DNA of 55,139 bases from a virus. Below the pieces are notes generated by a model, which was given only the letters and a program-made list of their open reading frames with translations, had not been told where the DNA came from and made no database searches. Position numbers and translations under genes: made by a program. Where the stretch lies: positions 1 to 55,139 of the IMG/VR virus record IMGVR_UViG_3300046457_000152, one strand, 5' to 3'. Below are positions 1 to 7,769 of the stretch, in pieces; positions within the stretch are counted from its first letter, which is position 1, and every line of letters starts with the position of its first letter.

Positions 1-2
1 CC

Positions 3-71
3 CAATACAAGCAAATGATCCGCCAGATGATCGCCGAGCTCGAAGATGTGCTGGTGGTTCTCAAGAAATAA
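3..71 (+). CDS. C-terminal fragment of a host gene, probably MerR-family regulator
   Basis: Only the last 22 codons are in the window, ending at TAA 69-71. The visible tail is a charged amphipathic helix ending in two lysines. In Pseudomonas a MerR-family regulator gene following ihfA lies just upstream of a tRNA-Pro, and a helical C-terminal tail fits that family, so this identity is an inference from gene order, not from a domain that can be seen here. It marks chromosomal DNA left of the prophage. Confidence 0.55.
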   Translation, partial: QYKQMIRQMIAELEDVLVVLKK

Positions 72-89
72 AAAGCTGCTCTTGAATAC

Positions 90-118
90 TTCCAGTTTTC
101 AAAAGCTTGCGATATATT
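90..118 (+). promoter_or_regulatory. Putative promoter of the tRNA-Pro gene
   Basis: A -35-like TTCCAG (90-95) is followed after 17 bases by TATATT (113-118), about 40 bases before the tRNA. The -35 box is poor and the call rests on spacing and position. Confidence 0.4.
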
Positions 119-160
119 CTTGAGCGCTTCTCGAGAAGAGGAGCGAGTTGCAAGACCAGT

Positions 161-237
161 CGGGGCGTAGCGCAGTCCGGTAGCGCACTAGCATGGGGTG
201 CTAGGGGTCGAGTGTTCGAATCACTCCGTCCCGACCA
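161..237 (+). tRNA. tRNA-Pro(GGG), intact, hosts the left attachment site
   Basis: A 77-base cloverleaf with encoded CCA. The acceptor stem CGGGGCG pairs with CGTCCCG with one G-U, the T arm carries GTTCGAATC, and the anticodon stem CTAGC/GCTAG encloses the loop ATGGGGT, giving anticodon GGG (proline). The prophage begins inside the anticodon arm at about base 191, so the 3' part of this gene is the copy at one prophage junction; the gene remains complete and should still be functional. Confidence 0.95.
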
Positions 238-240
238 TAT
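191..240 (+). repeat. attL: attL core (direct repeat with 55013-55062)
   Basis: Fifty bases identical to 55013-55062, running from the anticodon loop of tRNA-Pro through the CCA end and three bases beyond. Similarity continues imperfectly for roughly another 45 bases on both copies (both continue with TTTCAATGA after one mismatch), suggesting a longer ancestral duplication. Confidence 0.93.
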
Positions 241-287
241 TTTTCAATGACTTAGGCCAATGTTCACAGCGTTGGCCTTTTTCATGC

Positions 288-307
288 GCGTGACATTTGC
301 GTGACTT
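288..307 (+). repeat. Integrase arm-type repeats, left arm
   Basis: GCGTGACAT (288-296) and GCGTGACTT (299-307) are direct repeats between the att core and the integrase gene. The same nonamer occurs three times near the other prophage end (54903-54932). Short repeats flanking the core of a tyrosine-integrase phage are typical of arm-type binding sites; binding itself is inferred. Confidence 0.7.
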
Positions 308-316
308 CTCCATTTC

Positions 317-1495
317 TCACGCCTGCTTCCTCTTCAAAATTGTCAGCACCGGCCCACGCGAATCGGTTGCTGATACCATGTTCGCAGCCTCAATCAGATG
401 CCCGAGCTCAGCGCCCGAGTAGTGACTGGTGATGCTGCCGTTCTTGTGACCCAGAAGGGCCTTTCGATCTTCTTCGGTTACGCCCGCCGCTCGAAGGCGA
501 CGGCCAAACGTGTGCTTCAAATCGTGAATCCTGATCGACAGGTAGCCAGGGTGAGCGGGGCGAAGGTTTTCCTCCTGCCAGAGTTTCGCCGCTCTCACTC
601 GTGCCTTCTTCCAAGCCGAGTCGTTCATCCTGTGCATTGCGTTGCCGTTGTAAGGAAAAACCCATTCCTTGCTCAGGCCGCGCTGCTGATCAATGATCGA
701 CTTGGCAACGTTGTTCAGCACCACCAAGCGCTCGTCGCCATTCTTCACTCCAGACCGTTCGTGTCTGCCGCCAAAGTCAGCCGGGATTAGGAACACACTG
801 GTACCGAGCTCCGGCACCGAAATCTCCCAATCCCACCTCAGCTTGCAAACTTCCTGCTCGCGACAGCCGGTGTTCACCTTGAACAGCGCCATCGTCTGCA
901 GGTGGGCGGGCAACTCTCCGAAAAGAATCGACTGCTCCTCCCACGACATCGGATAGGGCTTACGACTCGATTTCTTCTCTTCCAGCTTCGTGAGCATTGG
1001 CACGCTATCCAGCCATGGCCGTCGCTCATCGTCTCGCCACTTCCTGGCACACAACGACAAAACCCGAACCACGCGCTCGATCGAGATATTCACCGTCCTG
1101 TTGCTCACACCTTTTTTCACCTTGCCATCCGGTAGCGTCTTGGTCGCCAACCTGTCCTTAATGAAAGGCCCGAGGGCCTGATCATCAATGTGGGTCAGCG
1201 GCATGTCGCCGATGAATTCGTCCAGTTGTGAAAGGTGGTGAGCCGAAAGCTTGATCGAAGGTTGATCCTTAAATTCGACCAAGAAGCGCATAGCCGCATC
1301 CCGCCACGTTCTGACCTGCCGAACGCCGTAGATCTTCTCCTGCCGGATTTGCTCAAGCCGGTGGATCAGGTAGCGCTCTGCTTCTTGCCGGTCACTTGTT
1401 CCAGTAGATTCGTAAAGTCTTTCGCCGTTGATTTTCTTGTCGATATGCCAGAGACCCTTCCTTTGGGAGAGGCCTGTGATCGTTTTTCGCGCCAT
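317..1495 (-). CDS. int: Phage integrase, tyrosine recombinase
   Basis: Catalyses site-specific recombination between attP and the tRNA-Pro attB, and with an excisionase the reverse reaction. The 392-residue protein has an N-terminal arm-binding region (about 1-60), a core-binding domain (about 65-170) and a C-terminal catalytic domain. Catalytic residues visible are Arg212 (TGCREQEV), His324 and Lys327 in HDLKHTF (the second position of the usual HxxR box is Lys, common in this phage subgroup), His350 (LLGH) and the nucleophile Tyr359 (HYS). The gene sits next to attL, ending 77 bases from the core. Start chosen at 1495, after AGAAAGGAG. It overlaps the 3' end of the upstream excisionase-like gene by 130 bases. 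Confidence 0.96.
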   Translation of the reverse strand: MARKTITGLSQRKGLWHIDKKINGERLYESTGTSDRQEAERYLIHRLEQIRQEKIYGVRQVRTWRDAAMRFLVEFKDQPSIKLSAHHLSQLDEFIGDMPLTHIDDQALGPFIKDRLATKTLPDGKVKKGVSNRTVNISIERVVRVLSLCARKWRDDERRPWLDSVPMLTKLEEKKSSRKPYPMSWEEQSILFGELPAHLQTMALFKVNTGCREQEVCKLRWDWEISVPELGTSVFLIPADFGGRHERSGVKNGDERLVVLNNVAKSIIDQQRGLSKEWVFPYNGNAMHRMNDSAWKKARVRAAKLWQEENLRPAHPGYLSIRIHDLKHTFGRRLRAAGVTEEDRKALLGHKNGSITSHYSGAELGHLIEAANMVSATDSRGPVLTILKRKQA

Positions 1496-1752
1496 TGTGT
1501 TTCTCCTTTCTGGCGCTCGCTGCGGGGCAATTGTTGCTCCGTGGCGCCCTTTTTATCAATTGCCTTGGCTGCCACGTAAGACGATGCCCACGCATCGAGC
1601 TCCTGACGATCAAAGCCGACACCGCGCTCCCCGATCGGGAACTCATTCACGAACGGCCTGACGATTTCGTTAAACAGAGGCAAACTCATGCTCAAGTAGG
1701 CAGGCGCCTCGCCGGCCCGGATAAAGCGTGGCTGCAATTTCTGTGCGCCCAT
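1366..1752 (-). CDS. Excisionase-like DNA-binding protein
   Basis: A 128-residue basic protein. Residues about 10-60 resemble the winged-helix/AlpA-like proteins that precede integrases in Pseudomonas prophages (a helix, then an FPIGERGVGFDRQELDAW-like wing and recognition segment). By position and type it probably directs excision, but similar proteins are also annotated just as DNA-binding regulators. An AAGGA box lies seven bases before the ATG. The last 130 bases of the gene overlap the integrase start in another frame, so the Ser/Arg-rich C-terminal third is constrained by both reading frames and may be a poorly conserved tail. Confidence 0.7.
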   Translation of the reverse strand: MGAQKLQPRFIRAGEAPAYLSMSLPLFNEIVRPFVNEFPIGERGVGFDRQELDAWASSYVAAKAIDKKGATEQQLPRSERQKGETQWREKRSQASPKGRVSGISTRKSTAKDFTNLLEQVTGKKQSAT

Positions 1753-1832
1753 ACAGCATCCTTTTCCCCTGATGGGGCGGTTAAATGGTGATGCTCCATG
1801 CCGCGCGTGGCGGCAGAAGGTGGTGTAGGGGT

Positions 1833-2792
1833 TCAGGCCAGTGGGGCGTAGGTTTCGCCGCGCCGCTCAGCGGATGCCTTGCGATACGTCTCGTTGGTGT
1901 ACGGGGCATCTGGTTCGCGGCGGACGAAGGCCATCGAATAGGAGGCACCTTTCGCGCGGTGGGTGCTGGAGCAGTACTTCTCGATCAGGAACTGGGCGTC
2001 ATGCTTGTCGCCTTTCTCTGCCCGGCTGCCGGTGCCAAGCGTCCCGCCTTTCCACGACCCTTTCTCGGGCCCGGTCTCGCCATCGAAGGCGATATCCAGC
2101 TCGATGAATGTGCGAGTCGGGCGCAGTGCACCGAAGTACTTCTTCACCCAGCCAGTGCCAATGCGGTACACGCGCTTTTCCATGTGGCAGTAGGCGCGTA
2201 TCTCTTGCCCGTCATAATCCCGCAGCAGGAACACGTAACGCGGCATCGTGTCCTTGATTGCGCCCATTTCCTTGTAGTCCAGGCGGACACTGTTGCGCTT
2301 TTCGACGTGCTCGACACCATCAGCGTCGCAGATCGCGTTCAGGACCAGATCGAATTCGCGCCAAGGGAACGAGCGGTATCGGGACGTTGTGGTCCGAGAA
2401 TCCCAAGTGCTTGGGCCGAAGTTGGTGTGAATGCCGTGGGTGGTCAGATGAAATCCGAATTGGCGAGAGTGGTACTCGTAGTAGTGCAGGTGTCCATGCT
2501 CCGCAATTCGCTTGGCTTGCGCCTCAGGGTTCAGGCTGGTGAAGGTGTGCTGCTCGGCCCACGGCTTGATGATGTTGGGAATCTTGATCCAGGCTGAGTA
2601 CTTCCAAATCTGGAGTACCAGCTTGTTACCCGGGTAGTCGCCCTGATCGCCGGAGTTCAGCGTGATGCCCAGGACGCTGTCGCGCTGGCCTTTGTAGTAC
2701 AGATCAATGAAGTTCAGCAGCACGAACTTGTCATGCCATGGGTTCGCCCGGAAAACATTGCGGGCCAACCAAGCTTTGATGATTTCGAACAT
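1833..2792 (-). CDS. Conserved phage protein of unknown function, 319 aa
   Basis: The frame is open further upstream, but the extension is Arg/Pro-rich and lacks a ribosome site; ATG at 2792 follows GAGGAATTCCTGC and gives a protein starting MFEIIKAW, so this start was chosen. The product is rich in aromatic residues and His, with no domain I can name and no membrane segment. It follows the DUF2591 gene by about 50 bases in the leftward operon. Similar-sized proteins sit near the integrase in Pseudomonas temperate phages, but I do not recognise a function. Confidence 0.8.
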   Translation of the reverse strand: MFEIIKAWLARNVFRANPWHDKFVLLNFIDLYYKGQRDSVLGITLNSGDQGDYPGNKLVLQIWKYSAWIKIPNIIKPWAEQHTFTSLNPEAQAKRIAEHGHLHYYEYHSRQFGFHLTTHGIHTNFGPSTWDSRTTTSRYRSFPWREFDLVLNAICDADGVEHVEKRNSVRLDYKEMGAIKDTMPRYVFLLRDYDGQEIRAYCHMEKRVYRIGTGWVKKYFGALRPTRTFIELDIAFDGETGPEKGSWKGGTLGTGSRAEKGDKHDAQFLIEKYCSSTHRAKGASYSMAFVRREPDAPYTNETYRKASAERRGETYAPLA

Positions 2793-2845
2793 GCAGGAAT
2801 TCCTCGCCCGCCGTACACCGGCAGGCTGTTGAGTTGGGGGAGGGG

Positions 2846-3163
2846 TTATTGCTGGATCAGTTCGGCCGGGACTGTGACCGCAGCGCCGCGCTTGGCGAAG
2901 ACCACGGCGCGGAACACGGCGATAGTTCGGGTTTCGCCGGCCTGGCGGTTGAACGGATCGTTCGTCATGTCGGCCAGCCATGGGTGCCGGTGGCCAACAT
3001 CGACCCAGACGCTGTACTTCGTGATCAGTTGCTCGGCGTCTGGCAGGGCGAAGAGCTTCAGCTGTCCGGTACCGGGCTGCTGATTACCCTCGATCGCGTT
3101 GATTGCCCAGTCCAGCGCCGGGCCGGCCAGTTCCTCGGTGCGGACGCTGACCATGCGGTTCAT
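2846..3163 (-). CDS. DUF2591 family (NinX-like) phage protein
   Basis: A 105-residue protein whose opening (VSVRTEELAGPALDWA) is the signature of DUF2591, the family of P22 NinX: a small phage protein of unknown role. The centre (PDAEQLITKY...HPWLADMTNDPF) is also typical. Its start overlaps the stop of the upstream AP2-domain gene by four bases (ATGA at 3160-3163), showing translational coupling in the leftward operon. Confidence 0.85.
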   Translation of the reverse strand: MNRMVSVRTEELAGPALDWAINAIEGNQQPGTGQLKLFALPDAEQLITKYSVWVDVGHRHPWLADMTNDPFNRQAGETRTIAVFRAVVFAKRGAAVTVPAELIQQ

Positions 3164-3789
3164 GGCTTGGGCTCTCCGACTTTCAAGCGCTCTTCAAAAA
3201 AGCTGAGCTTGCGCTTCATTCCACGGACAACCCTTTCTTCAAGATCCACCGATCCAAGCAAAATGGCCAGCGACTCGGCCTTTGCTCGGACCCATGCTGC
3301 ATGGGCCTCTAACTCTGAGTTGAAATAACCCAATGCCTTGCGATGCTTTCCTATATTGCACTGAGCCCGATATCTTCCGGAGGCCTTGTGAAAGCTCGCA
3401 CCAACGAGGCTCGAGTCTTTTTCGTCACACTTCGTCCAGAATACGTTCACGCTTTTCGGTACGAAACAGCAGGTGCTCGGCGAGTAATGAGAGCCATCGC
3501 CAAGGATGTCTTTGTCCAGCTCATTGCCCTGCCATGGCATCGCTTCCATCCAGGCTCTGAACTTCGAAAAGTGTCTCCACTCATCACAAGCAGTGGTGTT
3601 TCTGTAGGTTGGATTTCTCGGTTTGAATTTATCGCTGTAACACCGCATCAGCATGTGTGACCAGCGCCGGTAATAAGGGCAATCGAACTCGGTGATGTAT
3701 TTTTTTATTCCGTTATCCAGGTACGGCCTGTTTGCCTGAATTTGGTAATCGGCATCGTTTATGCCCCACCCACAAACCAATTTGTTCAT
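3160..3789 (-). CDS. AP2-domain phage DNA-binding protein (HNH-associated type)
   Basis: The start is ATG 3789, because it overlaps the stop of the tiny upstream ORF as ATGA; this gives 209 residues. The N-terminal half (YYRRWSHMLMRCYSD, then CDEWRHFSKFRAWME) is the pattern of phage AP2/HNH-endonuclease-like proteins, and the C-terminal part (VGASFHKASGRYRAQ... GYFNSELEAHAAWVRAK) is an AP2 DNA-binding fold. No HNH catalytic motif is evident, so it is probably a DNA-binding protein derived from a homing endonuclease. An in-frame ATG at 3795 and a longer frame to 4002 are alternatives. Confidence 0.75.
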   Translation of the reverse strand: MNKLVCGWGINDADYQIQANRPYLDNGIKKYITEFDCPYYRRWSHMLMRCYSDKFKPRNPTYRNTTACDEWRHFSKFRAWMEAMPWQGNELDKDILGDGSHYSPSTCCFVPKSVNVFWTKCDEKDSSLVGASFHKASGRYRAQCNIGKHRKALGYFNSELEAHAAWVRAKAESLAILLGSVDLEERVVRGMKRKLSFFEERLKVGEPKP

Positions 3790-3842
3790 CGCCATGGGCC
3801 TCGATAGATCAGGTAGGCCATGTAGAGCGGGGCGAAGATCAT
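3786..3842 (-). CDS. Tiny hydrophobic ORF, 18 aa, coupled at both ends
   Basis: An 18-codon ORF beginning MIFAPLYMAY. Its ATG overlaps the stop of the ASCH gene (ATGA, 3839-3842) and its stop overlaps the ATG of the AP2 gene (ATGA, 3786-3789). Perfect coupling at both ends argues that it is translated. It may encode a microprotein or simply be a ribosome-passing link between its neighbours. Confidence 0.5.
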   Translation of the reverse strand: MIFAPLYMAYLIYRGPWR

Positions 3843-4489
3843 GGCTGAACCCTCTTGAACTCGATGACCCAGACCCACGGATTGGCGTCCCAGTCGCCGC
3901 CGGTGGATTGCCAAAGGTCGCGGAATGCCGGTATCGGGTATTTGTGGCAGGCACCACCTTCGTCGCTCGCGCACCACTCTCGTAGAGGGCCGCGATGAAC
4001 ACCCTCGGCTACGGCCTGTTCGTAGGTGATGTCCTGCAGTCGCTCGACGCGGACGTCGGTGATCTCCAGCAGGATGCGGCACGCCCAGCGCGGCATGTGG
4101 ATGCTGGGCTTCCAGACTGGCTGATCTTGTTCGTAAGGGGTCAAGCCATCGGCGGCGTACACCAGTTCGCCGTCCTCACGCGACTGATCAAGGTCGTGCA
4201 TATCGGCGGGTTGCAGGTACGGCCCTTTCTGAACTTCGAAGTGATCGCAGTACCAGGTCTCGCGCACCCACAGCCGTTCGCCGGGCTTTCCAAATGGACA
4301 GTGGAGTATTGGCCCGCCGATATCCCAGCAAGCGCCTGTTCTGAGCGGAGTGCCGTCGGCTGCTGCGACCACCGGGAAGTCGGTCTTCAGTCCTTTCACC
4401 GGCCGGCGAGTGACTGTCTTCCGTCCATCCAGAATGGCGCGCACCATCGGCGCCGAGAACAGGATCGGCCGTTCCTTTATTTCAGACAT
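3839..4489 (-). CDS. ASCH-domain-like phage protein
   Basis: A 216-residue protein with the layout of phage ASCH-type proteins: an N-terminal RPILFSAPMVRAILDGRKTVTRRP segment (typical MVRAILdGRKTqTRR), a central GERLWVRETW motif, then MPRWACRILLEITDVRVERLQDI and a C-terminal NPWVWVIEF strand. ASCH folds are related to PUA domains and bind RNA or nucleotides; in phages these proteins have no established role (sometimes labelled morphogenetic). First gene of the ATGA-linked run that continues through the tiny ORF and the AP2 gene. Confidence 0.8.
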   Translation of the reverse strand: MSEIKERPILFSAPMVRAILDGRKTVTRRPVKGLKTDFPVVAAADGTPLRTGACWDIGGPILHCPFGKPGERLWVRETWYCDHFEVQKGPYLQPADMHDLDQSREDGELVYAADGLTPYEQDQPVWKPSIHMPRWACRILLEITDVRVERLQDITYEQAVAEGVHRGPLREWCASDEGGACHKYPIPAFRDLWQSTGGDWDANPWVWVIEFKRVQP

Positions 4490-4610
4490 GACTTCGTCCT
4501 TGCCGCTATAGCGGCTGACTTTGAAGGGGATAGTGTGTAAGGGAGCTCGTGTGGAGTCCCGTGTGAGGAATTGCTAATGTGCTGGGTACCGACGATCACG
4601 GACTGAGCAA

Positions 4611-5051
4611 ATGGAAACCAAACTATCTAGGCGTACATTGCTACTCGGCCCTCTCCTTTTGCTTTGCGGACAAGCCCAGGCTCGCGGTGGAAGAGGCGGT
4701 CGTGGATCCCGCTGGGGAGGACGTGGTGGGAGAAGCGGGAGTGGCAATGGATTTTTATGGTTCCTTGGAATAGGCGGTGTATTTTTCGTATTTGTTCAAC
4801 TGAACTCTTGGAAGAAGGCCCGGTTAGATGCTCGTGACCAAGCGGCAGAAGCAGCCCGGCTTGAAGAAATCGAACGTTTAAAACCGCCTAAAGCTGACTG
4901 GGAGAGGTTAGGGTTGTGCTTGCTTTGTGGCAGCCCCATGGTTCTTCGAGTCACGAAAGTTGGCAGGCGGCGCGGCACTAAATTTTTGGGGTGTACGTCC
5001 TACCCACGGTGCATAGGAACCCGAAAAATTACAGCAGGAATTTCCCGGTAG
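4611..5051 (+). CDS. Membrane protein with Gly-rich segment and topoisomerase-type zinc finger
   Basis: A 146-residue protein on the strand opposite to the surrounding operon. It has an N-terminal signal-like hydrophobic segment (about 8-23, ending in AQA), a Gly/Arg-rich stretch (about 25-48), a membrane segment (about 48-63), a charged coiled region (65-95) and a C-terminal C4 zinc finger (CLLCG ... FLGCTSYPRC) of the topoisomerase IA C-terminal type, here possibly for nucleic acid binding at the membrane. No operon partner. I do not know its function; by position it is an independently expressed moron. Confidence 0.75.
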   Translation: METKLSRRTLLLGPLLLLCGQAQARGGRGGRGSRWGGRGGRSGSGNGFLWFLGIGGVFFVFVQLNSWKKARLDARDQAAEAARLEEIERLKPPKADWERLGLCLLCGSPMVLRVTKVGRRRGTKFLGCTSYPRCIGTRKITAGISR

Positions 5052-5100
5052 TCAGTCGGGCGAGCCGGTTATTGGGTAGCCGAGGATTACATCAGGCCTG

Positions 5101-5670
5101 CTACTGCGGCTGTTCTTGGCGCAGCGCCTGCTGCACCGCGAGGATGATTCGTTCGAGGTAGGCGTAGTCGGGATTGGGCTCGGTGGCGTCACTCGTCATA
5201 TGCCACCACTCATAGCCAAACAGCTTGGTCATCAACTCGCTGTGGGCACCGTGGAGATGGTCAACCGATGGCGAATCTCGAAGATCCTCGGCCGCGTCGA
5301 ACAATTCCCGCGCTTCATCCGATGTGTAGCCAAATCGCCGCCGCTCTTTCAGAACCAGGCGCTGCGCTTCGTTCGCGAGAGCATCACCGCTGAATTGCCG
5401 CGACCTCAGGGATTGGTCGAAGTAGCCGATGATGTAGCTGGTGTTTAACTCGCAGAAGAACTGGCCGATATTCAGCCCATCCCACATGCCGCCCCAGTAA
5501 GACGTCCAGCTCTTTCCCCAGCAACTGACGGTTATCTTGCCTTTGCATGGGGCCAGGTCTTCAAGGAAGACGGTGACCGGGTCGAGGTTGGGCGCGCCGG
5601 TGATCACCAGCTTCGTGACTGTCGAGCGCTCAACCTTCAGCGGCTCGGGCGGTTTGTTTTCTGTGGGCAT
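5101..5670 (-). CDS. Conserved phage protein of unknown function, 189 aa
   Basis: ATG 5670 is preceded by GGAGCTATCCCC; the upstream extension to 5865 would overlap the divergent DUF6602 gene and has no ribosome site. The protein starts MPTENKPPEPL and has an N-terminal region rich in Val/Thr followed by KITVSCWGKSWTSYWGGMW and an acidic helical C-terminal half. This type recurs in Pseudomonas prophages; no catalytic motif is evident and no function is known to me. Confidence 0.75.
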   Translation of the reverse strand: MPTENKPPEPLKVERSTVTKLVITGAPNLDPVTVFLEDLAPCKGKITVSCWGKSWTSYWGGMWDGLNIGQFFCELNTSYIIGYFDQSLRSRQFSGDALANEAQRLVLKERRRFGYTSDEARELFDAAEDLRDSPSVDHLHGAHSELMTKLFGYEWWHMTSDATEPNPDYAYLERIILAVQQALRQEQPQ

Positions 5671-5748
5671 GGGGATAGCTCCAGGTCTAGAAAAAAGCAT
5701 ATTTATCTGCCATGTTTGCAGCCAATCTATAAACACAGGACGTGAACA

Positions 5749-6450
5749 GTGTTCGACGAGATATTCAAAACCAAGGTGAACGAACTTTGGAATCTGTTCT
5801 CCGCTACCGGAGGTCTTAACCACCGCGGGGAAAAAGGCAGCTTCAGGGAAGAGTTTGTTAAACAACTCTTAGTCTCGGTTTTACCTGGGCATTATGGAGT
5901 TGGGTCTGGTGTAGTTGTTGACAAGTGGGGCAAGCAGAGCCCTCAAGTCGATTTGGTGATCTATGACAAGCGACGAATGCCGCCTTTGCTGGAGAGAGAC
6001 GGCCATGGTATCTACCCCATAGACTCTGTTTTACGTGTCCTTGAGGTTAAAAGTTATGTCGATGTTGCTGCCATTGACCAATATTTTAGCCAGGCTTGGG
6101 CCTTTCATCCTGGCAATAATGAAGGGTTGAAGATGGCTTCTGCTGGGAGCCTGCCTAATGGTCACTCAAATTATCCATTGTGTGGGCTATTTGGTTTTTC
6201 AACTGGAATAGTTGATTTCAAAGCGGCAGTTTCTTCGAGGAAGAATAAGTGCTCTTCTGGGATCTTATATTGTGACGGAAAGGGCGTGGTTATTCTTGGT
6301 AAGGAGAATGACTCGCTTATAACCTTGAGTGATCGGGTGGAGGATATAAAATATTGGGTGGCAGTGTTTGTTGGCGCAATCGAGGATACTGCTAATTCTC
6401 GGAGTGAATTTAAGCCTTTGGATTGGTTTAGCTTTAAGAAAAAAGATTAG
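5749..6450 (+). CDS. DUF6602 (PD-(D/E)XK nuclease-like) protein
   Basis: A 233-residue protein beginning at GTG 5749 (AGGA box about ten bases upstream; TATAAA at 5728-5733 could be a -10 box). The N-terminal half carries HRGEKGSFREEFVKQLL, PGHYGVGSGVVVD, QVDLVIYD and VLRVLEVKS. The E...D-(X)n-E-V-K arrangement is that of a PD-(D/E)XK nuclease fold, as in the DUF6602 family. It is a single, visibly AT-rich gene facing against the leftward operon, which suggests recent acquisition and expression in the lysogen. Role in defence or nucleic acid degradation is inference. Confidence 0.72.
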   Translation: MFDEIFKTKVNELWNLFSATGGLNHRGEKGSFREEFVKQLLVSVLPGHYGVGSGVVVDKWGKQSPQVDLVIYDKRRMPPLLERDGHGIYPIDSVLRVLEVKSYVDVAAIDQYFSQAWAFHPGNNEGLKMASAGSLPNGHSNYPLCGLFGFSTGIVDFKAAVSSRKNKCSSGILYCDGKGVVILGKENDSLITLSDRVEDIKYWVAVFVGAIEDTANSRSEFKPLDWFSFKKKD

Positions 6451-6462
6451 CTGGAAATTCTG

Positions 6463-7332
6463 TCAATCCCCGCAGAAGCAGCCGACGTCTTCTGCGAGGT
6501 AGTCAAAATCGAAATCAGTCTGCCGGGAGCGCTGCTCGGCAGACCAGCCCATCGTTTTATAGTCGGCACGATCCTGCCGGAATACCTGGCCGAACCGTTC
6601 CTCAGTGCCCGACCACCAGATCACCCGCGCCGGGTCATCCATGATGGTCTTGATCAGCTTGCCTTCGTTCTTCTTCCAGCAAAGGTCGCAATTTCCAAAA
6701 TCAGAACTCATGCCAAGATCGAATGGCTGATCCTTCCAGAAGGTGGCTACATCTTCCGTGGTGATGCCAGCGGTATACGAGGGGCAGAAGTTGTCCCAGC
6801 GTGTGCCGCCTCGATCATTGGCGGCCATCATGCGGTGATAACGCTTCGGTTCGTCGTAGCGGATGCCGACAACGCAATCCCATTCGGTGTAACCCAGGGC
6901 GCGCATGTGCTTCTCGCCGATCTTAACCTTCAGGTATGCCGTGCACATATTGTTGGAGAAATTCGGCAGCACTGGCGGCAGGTTCTTTTCGGCCTTCCGG
7001 TACGCGGCGTAGTACTCGAGCATCATCGTGAACGGTTCGCCGTTGCGACTGGCTGTATCGAAGTCCACCAGCTTGTACCAAGGCGCGTCATCCGGCTGGC
7101 CGTACACTCGGCACCACTCCATCCAGACGATGCTCACGTTCCACCGCTTGGCGATCTGATCAATGAAGATCAGCGTTTCCTCGCGCTCTTTGCCAGTGTT
7201 CTGGAAAAACAGGTGCACGTCTGACGGCAGGGCGCCTCCGTGGGCTTCGAGGATCTTGTAGACCATGTGCCCGCTGGTGCGGCCGCCACTGATGCCGATC
7301 TGGGCCGGGCCCTTGATCAGATAGGGATTCAT
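6463..7332 (-). CDS. Phosphoadenosine phosphosulfate reductase-family (N-type ATP-PPase) phage protein
   Basis: A 289-residue protein of the adenine nucleotide alpha-hydrolase-like fold: the PP-loop is SGGRTSGHM near the N-terminus (residues about 15-23), followed by an FFQNTGKE motif (compare the usual F.NTG.E) typical of PAPS-reductase-like enzymes. A cysteine set near the end (CDLCWKK and CFCGD) may bind zinc or a cluster. In phages such proteins adenylate an unknown substrate; relatives act in sulfur or base modification (DndC, TilS folds). It lies in the same operon as a DNA methyltransferase, which makes DNA modification or protection a reasonable but unproven role. The start follows GGAGCAAAC. 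Confidence 0.82.
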   Translation of the reverse strand: MNPYLIKGPAQIGISGGRTSGHMVYKILEAHGGALPSDVHLFFQNTGKEREETLIFIDQIAKRWNVSIVWMEWCRVYGQPDDAPWYKLVDFDTASRNGEPFTMMLEYYAAYRKAEKNLPPVLPNFSNNMCTAYLKVKIGEKHMRALGYTEWDCVVGIRYDEPKRYHRMMAANDRGGTRWDNFCPSYTAGITTEDVATFWKDQPFDLGMSSDFGNCDLCWKKNEGKLIKTIMDDPARVIWWSGTEERFGQVFRQDRADYKTMGWSAEQRSRQTDFDFDYLAEDVGCFCGD

Positions 7333-7432
7333 GTTTGCTCCAGACAGCCGCCGGCCTCGCCGGTTGGCGCGATTCGAGTTTGTGGGCTATTGGTTGATGG
7401 CCCGGCATGGGGCCGGATCAAGGAGAGACGCT

Positions 7433-7750
7433 TTGAAAAAACCATTGGTGGATCATTGGTGGAGCAAGATCACTGAGGAGGATCACCGCGGGCTAGCCGC
7501 AGCCAAGGACAAGCTTGCGGAGCTCGAAAGCATCAGTTCTCAAATCGAAGCATCTGACGGATCTGATGTCGTCAGGAATGTTTTGGATGACGGAATGATC
7601 AAGCGAGCACTTCAACGTTGTATTGAGTTCCATGAGGGCATCGGCGCCATGGATATCAAGGACCTGCACATCTATTATCGGTACGCTACTGACGCTGCGA
7701 AGAGGTCCGAAGCAATCATCGACAAAGAGCTTAATTACCTCGATCTGTAG
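7433..7750 (+). CDS. Small unknown protein, 105 aa, TTG start
   Basis: The frame is open from 7331, but the only convincing ribosome site is AAGGAGAGA just before TTG 7433, giving a protein that begins MKKPLVDHWW. It is acidic and helical with no signal, membrane segment or known motif. It faces against the operon and converges on the methyltransferase gene 19 bases away. It has the traits of a moron; function unknown. Confidence 0.65.
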   Translation: MKKPLVDHWWSKITEEDHRGLAAAKDKLAELESISSQIEASDGSDVVRNVLDDGMIKRALQRCIEFHEGIGAMDIKDLHIYYRYATDAAKRSEAIIDKELNYLDL

Positions 7751-7769
7751 CTTTGCTGTTTCGCACTGA

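Noticed and set aside
1785-2597. 270-codon plus-strand ORF
   Set aside because: Antisense to the 319-aa leftward gene, which has the better start and protein composition.
2793-2981. N-terminal extension of the 319-aa protein
   Set aside because: Arg/Pro-rich, no ribosome site, and overlaps the DUF2591 gene; ATG 2792 is better.
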